Of a stretch of 64,000 nucleotides of DNA, positions 56,080-64,000 are shown piece after piece. The translations under genes and the position numbers were made by a program. The DNA comes from Scolanthus callimorphus. Its lineage: Eukaryota; Cnidaria; Anthozoa; Actiniaria; Edwardsiidae. The DNA lies in assembly GCA_033964015.1 (NCBI GenBank), contig CM066917.1, forward strand, positions 28,657,951-28,721,950, written 5' to 3'. How positions within the stretch are numbered: the stretch's first letter is position 1; the number at the start of each line of letters is the position of its first letter. The notes under the pieces were generated by a model. It was not told the origin of the DNA, ran no database searches, and worked only from the letters and a program-made list of their open reading frames with translations.

Positions 56080-56585
56080 ATAGGCCTTATCACGGTTTCC
56101 TACGCCATTTGTTCGGTAGGCAAGATGTGCAAAATCCCACATAAACTCTGTAAATGCGAAGTGAAATCGTTGCGAAAATATCAAACATATCGGTAAAATA
56201 TGAATCGTAGCATTGAGAGAGTGGCTGAAACTGTTTACCTTAAAAGTTTGAAGGTTATAGCTGCTGTATGAATCGAGTAATTACGTTTTTAATTCTTCAT
56301 ACAAACGCCTGTAAAATCTGTGTGCATCGATGCGTAAAAAGCCTGTCAAAATACAAGGGTAGATGTGGAAAAATAAAAACTACAATTGCTCGCATTATAG
56401 AGAGCGTAGGAAGCTTAAATTTGATAAAGTGATTGTTTGGCCAAGTAGAATTATTTTACGCTAAGTACTTTGTTGATATGTGCAATATTTTCGCAACGAT
56501 TTCACTTCGCGTTTACAGAGTTTATGTGGGATTTTGCACATCTTGCCTACCGAACAAAATGGCGTCGGAAACCGTGATAAGGCCT
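56080..56585. mobile_element. Foldback element with inverted arms of about 110 bp
   Basis: AGGCCTTATCACGGTTTCC at the left mirrors AAACCGTGATAAGGCCT at the right. The match continues through CCTACGCCATTTGTTCGGTA, AAATCCCACATAAACTCTG and AAATCGTTGCGAAAATAT. The spacer is about 280 bp. Confidence 0.85.
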
Positions 56586-57757
56586 ATTGATATCAGATAC
56601 AATGGAAATAATTTTCTCTTGGTATCTAACAGTGTACACAATAAAACCTCCTTGATTTTGGCAACCTACGTACATGGATACATACGGTGCCTGTTTTTGT
56701 GAACAATTTCCCATTATATTTACCTCAGCAAAGGCCGCGGAGCATGCGTCCAAGAGGTGGGGCTGATATGGATGAATGTATCACGAAGTGGTAGGGCTAA
56801 ATACAAGAAATTGACAATTAGTGGAAAAGTGGTCCGCGGTCCCTGCTCAGGGGGGAAACTTGTAATAAACCACACGATCTATCAAATAAATTACAAACGT
56901 CTTACTTGCATATCATGCGAATCGTGAATTGGGACTGAATTTGTTTTCTTTTGAATAACAATCTGCAATCGTTACAGAGACTACGATTACCCAGGAGACA
57001 CCAGGATCGTGGTCTCTAACGGTCAGCGGATGCTCGGCATCCCATAATTTTGCTCGGAACACATGCTCGAAGAAGAACGGCAAGCGGAGGCGTTTTCGGT
57101 CGAAGTTTTTAGCGTTTTCTGTCACTGCTGTTGACATAAAAGTGGTAAAAGGTAAAGAAATTGAAAGATATGAGATAGTTTTATAATTTTAGGCGAAAAA
57201 ATAGCATCAGAAGGTGTCAAAATAGCGCATTTCTATGAACGGTTTTTGCGGCTCAAAAAACATGGCGGCCGGCTTTTCGGCGTGCGTCTGAATGACGCTG
57301 ATGAAGAAACACTCGTTTTCTTCTGAAACTGATGTGATATCGCTTGTTCAGAGAACAGAATAATTTACAACAGACATTCACATCCATGTTAAGGATGAAT
57401 TGTAGATAGATAAACGTGTTTGCTGCAGCAAGCAGAGGCGACTCATCGATTTATTAGTTACACTCGTGTAACTAATATCACCCGCGTTGTTTGTGAACAT
57501 GTTATGGAGCAATTCTCCAATAGATCAAGTATCCCACGGTACCGAGATAAGCACACTTCAAGCTTGGACAAACAAGAAGCTAAAGTTGTCAATATGTTAA
57601 CTTTTGAAGTCAATCTTATATGTTGTTGAACCAAAAATTACTACAAATTCGTGATAAGTACTTTCACACCTGTCAGTTTCAAGGCCCCTTGTTAGCCAAG
57701 CAAGCCGCCTAAAACGGCATTTAGATTGTTTTAAAGCAGACTTATTGTCTCTCTCAG
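56586..57757. other. Gene-free stretch with a possible unassigned exon
   Basis: A minus-strand frame (56913-57137) starts with ATG-like MSTAVTENAKNF and could be a first exon, but it resembles no family known to me and no partner exons were found. AAACATGGCGGCC at 57259 is a promoter-like word. Confidence 0.25.
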
Positions 57758-57761
57758 TAAT

Positions 57762-58993
57762 GTATCAGTCAATTCCAGCAGTGACCATCCCCTCCCCGGG
57801 ACACCGCGGGGCATTTGCACACCACTGCCATCCCTGGGGTGGGGAATTTTGAAAATTTTGCTGGCCCCGGGGTTGGGAATTGTTTTTCCTGGGGGGAGGG
57901 GAGTGGGGAATTTTGTTTTTTTCATCTCAAGCGCGTCGGGTTTTACGAACTACAACACCAGTTATAATAACTATCCATTGGCACTTACAAAGTCCCAGTT
58001 ACAGAAAATAACGCCACATAAAATATAATGAAGAGCATGGCCCGTATACACCACGTTTGGGGAAGACACATTTCGCAGTTAATGTATCAGTCAATTCCAG
58101 CGGTGACCATCCCCTCCCCGGGACACCGTGGGGCATTTGCACACCACTGCCTTCCCTTGGGTGGGGAAGTTTGAAAATTTTCCTGGCCCCGGGGTCGGGA
58201 ATTGTGTTCCCCGGGGGAGGGGGGTGGGGAATTTTGGTTTCCTCATCTCAAGCGCATCGGGTTCTGCGAACTACAACACCAGTTATAATAACTATCGATT
58301 GGCAGTTACAATGTCCCAAGAAAATAACGCCACATAAAATATAATGCAGAGCATGGCCCGTATACACCACGTTTGGAGACTGACACATTTGCACATTTCA
58401 CAGTTAACGTCTTCTATAGAGAAGAAACAGATTTCGCAATTTCGTCTCAGTGGAAAAAACATAAAAATGAATTGACACTATAAACAGAGTTCCAATTTCG
58501 CAAAAAGTCAAGTAACATAACTGCGAAATAGTTGCTCTGCAAATAGAAAGGTAAATTTCGCATTGAGAGATTCCGGGGACAATTTGCAGCCAAATTGCTA
58601 CAACCGCAAATGGCCTAGGAATGTCTACCGATATTGTGCTAATACCTTAGTTTCACTTCTTTATTTATATTTTGTCTCGCTTCAGTGAAATGAGAACTCG
58701 TTTAAAGACGAGAAAACTAAAGTACATTTAAAAACGCATTATAAATGCTCGGACAGTATGAATGGAGTTGAAGTTTTTGTTGTGAAGCTTTGTCATGCAG
58801 AGTCAAAGGAATCTTACCGTCTTTTTCTCGTCTCGGGGGCGGGGCATTTTCCCGCTTTTTGTGTTCCCCGCCATGGGGTATTTTGCATTTTTGCTAGCCC
58901 GGGGGCGGGGAATTTTCAGTTTTATTTTTAGAAATGACCAAAATCCCGGGGGTTGCCCGGGGGGGCATGGTCACCGCTGGAATTGACTGATAC
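57762..58993. mobile_element. Dispersed repeat family D: partial copy then complete inverted-end copy
   Basis: 57762-58082 repeats the first part of the element and 58083-58993 is complete. The complete copy runs from GTATCAGTCAATTCCAGCGG to CCGCTGGAATTGACTGATAC. The GC-rich arms (CCCGGGACACCG; GGGGCGGGGAATTTTC) lie near both ends. 2015-2740 is a third, truncated copy. Confidence 0.85.
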
Positions 58994-59316
58994 ATAACCT
59001 GTGAAAGGAGAGTGTCATGGAATCATAAATAAATGATGAGTTTTCTTTTTCCATGTTTTTTAAGGCCTAGAACACATGAGTCTAATTTTGAGCCCTTCCT
59101 AATACAAATTAGGAAACTCTATGTCTAAGTTCATTTGGATTAGGAATGGCTCATATTCATGGCTGGAAATTTCGCCTGTATAAGTCGCTTTTGCGACTAA
59201 ACGTTTCTAATTTGTGACTAAAATTTAAGCAATTTTGTCACCCACAGTCTGTAAATTTTTTCTGTTTTCGTAGGTTGAATTTTATCCGAAGGGAGGTGTT
59301 GTAAAGGAACTACACA

Positions 59317-61758
59317 ATGAGTGCTGTGACAAAACCACCAAGTTCTGACAAGAAAGATGAACACAGAAAATCTCCAGACAGAAACAGAGGTAGAACAAAA
59401 TTAGAGACTCGATATGAGACCAACAAAAATGATGCTCACTCAGTCAGGTGTAGGGTCTTTATTGGCAACCTTGCCACAGAGAAACTTGCGCGACAAGATC
59501 TGGAGGAGATTTTCCACAAGTATGGTAGAATACTTGGCTGTTCTTTGCATGCAAATTACGGGTTTGTTCAGTTTGAGACTGAAAAAGCTGCAGATGCAGC
59601 AGTAGATGCAGAAAATGGAAGAGTTGTTCATGGCAAGAAAATAGGTGAGTTACAATGCCCAAATCTTGCAAGTAAGATGTTTTCTGGTGCAACAAAAATT
59701 AGATGTATAAAATATAGGTTTTTCCCCCCAGAATACATAATACATATATATTTTATTTTCACTTAAGACCTGTATACTGACAATTAGTATATAGGTTAAA
59801 TGTCTTGTGAAAAGCACCTCAGCTGCTGAGCCTATGGTAGATCTATGTTTCACTTCTTGTTTGAAAGCATTTATATACAAATTTTGCTGCGTCCCCCTCC
59901 ACACACGCACTACCCACAGGTAACAGACTGAAAAATCTACAGGGGTGAAGAGGATGGCCAATGTGCTTTTTATTTCCCCAAGGGGTGGGGGTAGTAGGAA
60001 TTTTCTTAGACTAAAGTTTACCCATACTCTTGACCCTTTTGCATTTTTTTCAGCACATTTATCCCTCGCACAACTCAGTCATACAGTTGTTTTGGCCACC
60101 ATCTGAGGCCTTGATTGGTGTCTGATTTGGATGTTCTCAGTAAATCAAGTTCTAGAGGCCATATGATTTTGCTTATTAGTTTGTATGTGTCATGCCCTAC
60201 CCTGCTGTTCATGCCATAGTTGCTATGGCTCTGTTCAGAAACAAATAGAGCATTAGAATAAATAATAGAATGTTGTATTATATTTTGAGCTATAAACCAT
60301 TTCTTTTTCTTTGGGAATGTGATGACCTGGTACTCAGTGGTCCACCTTGTCAATTTCCACGCAGATGTCAATCTAGTTGCTGATCGCCGAAAGCGAGGGC
60401 CACCCCCACCAGACAGGAGAGAACTAGATCATGGTAGAGGAAGAGACAGAAGGACACCCCCTCCCAGGGATAGAGGAAGACCTGGCTATGATGATCCCAC
60501 ACCCAGATATGACCACCCCCGTGATAGATATGATAGGCCACCATCACCACGCAGAAGAGATCCTTACATGGACCCTTATGATAGGCCAAGTGATCCTTAT
60601 GTTCGAGATAGATTTAGAGATGAGCCACCGCCAAGGGATCCATATGACCGCCGAGACCTTCCCCCTCCCCATAGGGATATGTATGACCACCGAGACAGGC
60701 GGGATCCATATGACAGGGACCCATACTATGACAGAAGGGATGAGCCACGCCGTGATGAGCCTCGTCGCGATGATCCTCGTCGCGATGACCCGTATGGCAG
60801 GCCAAGATATGATAGCTATGGGAGAGACTACCCTGATGAATACAGACCGCCACCCAAGAAAGTTAAACCCGAGTATGATGATCCCTATCTGAACAAGCCT
60901 GTGACGGCCCCAACTGACTGTGTCATCATTGTAGTGAACAGAATGCTAATGTAAGATCTTTTTATAATCATGGTTACTCTCAGCATACACTTATTGCCTG
61001 CCATTAACTTTATTTGAAAGGTGCTATTAGCGTCTAAATAAAAAATCTAGTTGCCATAAAAATTTGATCACCAACTTTTTCCCTGAATTAATACTTTTGA
61101 CAGTTAATTTTGATAACAACATTTTATTAAAACCTACAGCCTGGAAAAGTTAGTTATTTTTATATTTCAGTAGTGTAGCAGCTGCTCATAAGATCTAGCA
61201 CTATTAGGGGCCGACCATTTGACTTCTGGGGGGGGGGGGGGGGGGGGGGTGGATGATTTTGAAAAAAAATTTCCTGCACAGCATATTGGTCATAATCCTC
61301 AACTAATTTTACGAAATAAATACCCTACAATATCTTAGAGACGTAGAAAAAAAATCATGCCAAAAAAATCTCCCCCCCCCCCCCCTCAAAAGTCAAATGG
61401 TCGGCCCCTTTCTTTATGCACCTCGTTGTTCTATTGTATTCTCATTTTATTCTTGTGTTTCCATTGTTTTCACTGAGGCACATCAATGCAATAGGGTTAG
61501 GGCTTCCCATAGGTGCTGATTTTCTCAGTTCTCACAGCTTTGTTTGCTATATCGTGTTCAGGGTATATGCTGAAATGATAGAGAAAAGATTCAAAGACGC
61601 AGGCTTGGTAACAGACCTTCAAGTCCTTGGTAATTCCTCCATGACCGAGTTACTGGACTCTATTTCTCGTCATGGTGGATTGTATGCCATTGTCATCACC
61701 AGTCAGCACGAGATGCACAGATCTGTCACCGTCAATATACTCCATGGTACACCTCAAG
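59317..61758 (+). CDS. NCOA5: NCOA5-like protein: hnRNPC-type RRM, Arg/Asp-rich region, anticodon-binding-like domain (3' end beyond window)
   Basis: Visible exons are 59317-59644, 60365-60956 and 61562-61758; phases match, and the last exon leaves phase 1, so coding continues. The ATG follows an acceptor (TTTCGTAG at 59273), so a 5' UTR exon exists upstream. Residues 46-115 are an RRM with RNP2 VFIGNL and RNP1 NYGFVQF, most like hnRNP C/RALY (GRILGCSLH, ENGRVVHGKKI). A long low-complexity stretch rich in R, D, P and Y follows (RRDPYDRDPYYDRRDEPRR). Then comes the aaRS anticodon-binding-like fold typical of NCOA5 (DCVIIVVNR, AGLVTDLQVL, YAIVITSQHEMHRSVTVNIL, GTPQ). NCOA5 is a nuclear coregulator; with an RRM this version probably binds RNA as well. 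No further exon could be placed with confidence before 64000. Confidence 0.82.
61204..61410. mobile_element. Foldback element in an NCOA5 intron
   Basis: AGGGGCCGACCATTTGACTT at the left is the inverse of AAGTCAAATGGTCGGCCCCT at the right, with poly-G next to the left arm and poly-C next to the right arm. About 205 bp. Confidence 0.85.
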
Positions 61759-64000
61759 GTAAAAATAGTTTTCTAGGAAAGAGACCCTACAAGATAAGAT
61801 CGTAATATAGTGTAATGCATTGTGGCATTGGTGGGGGTCAGAAAGTGTTCTCTTTCAGCCAAAACCCTTAGGAAAGTGTTTCATTTTCAGCCAGTTTTTT
61901 TCAGTTTTGTAGATATTCTGGAGGTTTGACATAGGTTGAGGGACTAAACCCTCTCATTTTGTCACTAAATACATTAAGCAAAACACAACATTGCAACTTA
62001 ATTTAATTTTTATGCACAAAATGCATGTTTTGATAGTTTGGCTGACCAAGTTTGTTTACAGTACACACACCATTGACTTCATAGCATATGCTTGCTACCA
62101 AACACATAGTTTGAAATACACCATGCTGTTTTGGTTTTCATTGTGAGAAAAATCATTTTTAGTCTAGGGTGTGCTTTGCAACCGTAGACTATTGCTATCG
62201 AAGGCATTGTGGGGTGTCTGTAAGAAATTAGCATAAACTATAGCTCAATCAGCATAGCGCAGGGCAGAAAACAGATCAAAACATTATCGGCCAAGGTTCA
62301 ACTCCCGGCATCAACACTAATTTTTTTCCCTTTCAGTCATTTTTTCTAGCATTATTAAATCAACATAAGAAATTAAGCCACTTAGAAACTTGAGAAGAAA
62401 TAAATAAAAAACATTTGCGATAACAAAGACCGAGTCGATCGGACAAAGAGCAAAAATCGAAGCACTTATTTATGGCTAAAATGTCTTTTTTTACCTGTGA
62501 GAATGATATACCTAGCATTATGTTAAACCTTTTTGTCTAGAAAGAGGTTAGGTGAATGTCAGAGCAACACATTCAGCTCAAAATGTGAGAACATGCATGT
62601 TTTCGATCACAGTGTCTCGCCGTTTGGCCAACAGGAATTTGCAGCAAAGGCTCTGGGAACTGGGAACGAGATTGCGATTGCAGTGTCTTTTGGGTAATCA
62701 GAGCCAGTGTACCTGCTCTAAGGATAAAGAAACTTGGTCTGTTTGTAGGACATAACAAATGTATCTATGGCTTTGAATGACAGGTCAGATCTATTAAGTG
62801 AGGTTGAGGTAAAGAAACAAGAAGAGCCACAGAGTGGCTACCTTTGGTCACCATCTTGTATTTCAGATCCCACATCAATCCCACAATGCATTACATTATT
62901 TAGTTTCTGATGTTGTCTTGTAATGCATGTAGGTCTATGCTAGACAACAGAATTGATCCTTTCATGCTATGCCAGCATCCTTGATGCCATACAGTTTCCT
63001 CAGCACCATGAAGGAGAATTTGGAATTCAATTATTCTGTAGTCATTGTTCAAGACATTTTGCTTCATATACAGTAGAAACTATTACAGGAAAAGGTTTGA
63101 TGTATGTGCTCTTACAGGAACCACACACACACACACAAATGATGACCATTCAGAGTTTTTCTTTCAAAATGAAAAGGGGTAATTTAATAAGTGTCGATAG
63201 CATAAAAATCCATGACATGATTTGAAATGCATTTAGTTAGTAGAACTATAAATGCTGAACGGTTTCTGATCACTCTCCAGAGAGAAGAGCCCTGCTTCAC
63301 AAAGACAGTCTGATTCTGCATCCTGGTACTTTTAATGGAAATGTTTGTTAAATAACTTCTGTAATTGCGATTGTCATTTCTGAAATGAATGTCATTGCAT
63401 GATCTCTTCTATTGCAGGTTTATTTAATATTCTACCGGTATCTTCCAGTAACTAGCAATTATTTGCATTTGAGCTGCCCAGTCCACATTTATTGGCCGAA
63501 GAAGTCTTTCTTTCTTTGCAATTTCTTCTTTGTCAAAATATTATGAGTTATAATTTAAGATATCTATTCTTCATTCTATTCATTTAGTCAAACAATAGCA
63601 TCAGCAATACGAACAATAGAAACTTTAGGTGTTGATTCCCCTAAACTAGTCTATTTGTTGAAGCTTTACCATAAAATGAAATCTTCCTTCTTCGCCATTT
63701 TACCGTTTTATATTTTGGTTCCAGACAATCCAATGGACTGTGCATCTTATAATTCCGATTGAAAATGGAAGCCATTTATTTTTCCCAACATCTTGCTCAT
63801 TTTTGTATTTTATTTGTACTGAACTTAAAATTATCAAACTGTACAATTTGCATTTCAGGGTGTAATTTAAACCTTTGCCAAGATCTTTACATTTGAAGTT
63901 ATCCCTAAAAACAAACAAACAGGACAATTGTAGGTGTTCTTTGTGAATACTGAACATCAGTAACAATGATAGTTTATTTATCTCTTGTGGTAAATTACTA
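61759..64000. other. Probable NCOA5 intron, no further exon placed
   Basis: A tRNA-like scrap lies at about 62236-62325 (TAGCTCAATCAGCATAGCG and GGTTCAACTCC), likely an old SINE. The rest is AT-rich with a short CA repeat at 63122-63137. The downstream exons expected for NCOA5 were not recognised. Confidence 0.45.

Noticed and set aside
56913..57137. First exon of an unknown minus-strand gene
   Set aside because: No family match, no partner exons, and no clear donor; left as unassigned.
60431..60892. Alternative frames (Met/Thr/His-rich and His/Gly-rich) over the NCOA5 low-complexity exon
   Set aside because: They are shadows of the Arg/Asp-rich coding repeat; the main frame joins in phase to the RRM and the anticodon-binding-like exons.

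Overview
The window reads as nuclear DNA of an anthozoan cnidarian, most likely a stony coral or sea anemone. Genes are split into many short exons with GT-AG introns. The gene content is animal: a MARCHF6-type ER ubiquitin ligase, class A GPCRs, a cGAS-like Mab-21 nucleotidyltransferase, a PAN-EGF-discoidin secreted protein and an NCOA5-like RNA-binding protein. Very little space is free of foldback (MITE-like) repeats. No bacterial operons, rRNA or functional tRNA genes are visible. The species cannot be named from the sequence alone.

Layout. 1-7.9 kb: two tandem Mab-21/cGAS-like genes on +. The first shows only its last exon (779-1121); the second is complete (5692-7904). Both end in a CaaX prenylation motif. 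8.3-9.3 kb: a class A GPCR on -, with its frame broken twice. 9.4-14.3 kb: repeats only, including a SINE nested in a foldback element. 14.4-37.2 kb: a 29-exon MARCHF6/Doa10-like gene on +. Its introns hold at least a dozen mobile elements, among them a MITE whose interior has grown into about 58 copies of a 59-bp unit. 38.7-39.3 kb: a single-exon ankyrin-repeat gene on -. 40.7-42.4 kb: a duplicated orphan last exon of a discoidin-domain gene, one copy carrying a clean 499-bp insertion. 44.5-49.9 kb: an intact six-exon secreted PAN-EGF-F5/8C gene on +. 52.7-53.6 kb: an intact class A GPCR on -, flanked by two copies of one MITE. 54-59 kb: repeats and a LINE reverse-transcriptase remnant. 59.3 kb to the right edge: an NCOA5-like gene on + that runs out of the window.

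The genes are functionally unrelated neighbours, as is usual in animals. The strongest biological lead is the pair of CaaX-ended cGAS-like proteins, an innate-immune family. The strongest genomic lead is the satellite born inside a MITE within a MARCHF6 intron. A caution: at least five conserved coding exons carry single-base deletions, three of them at short homopolymers. The paralogous block at 41.35-42.4 kb also differs from its partner largely by single-base losses, mostly in homopolymers. This suggests uncorrected long-read assembly errors rather than true pseudogenes. Exon boundaries were read by eye from splice signals, codon phase and family similarity.
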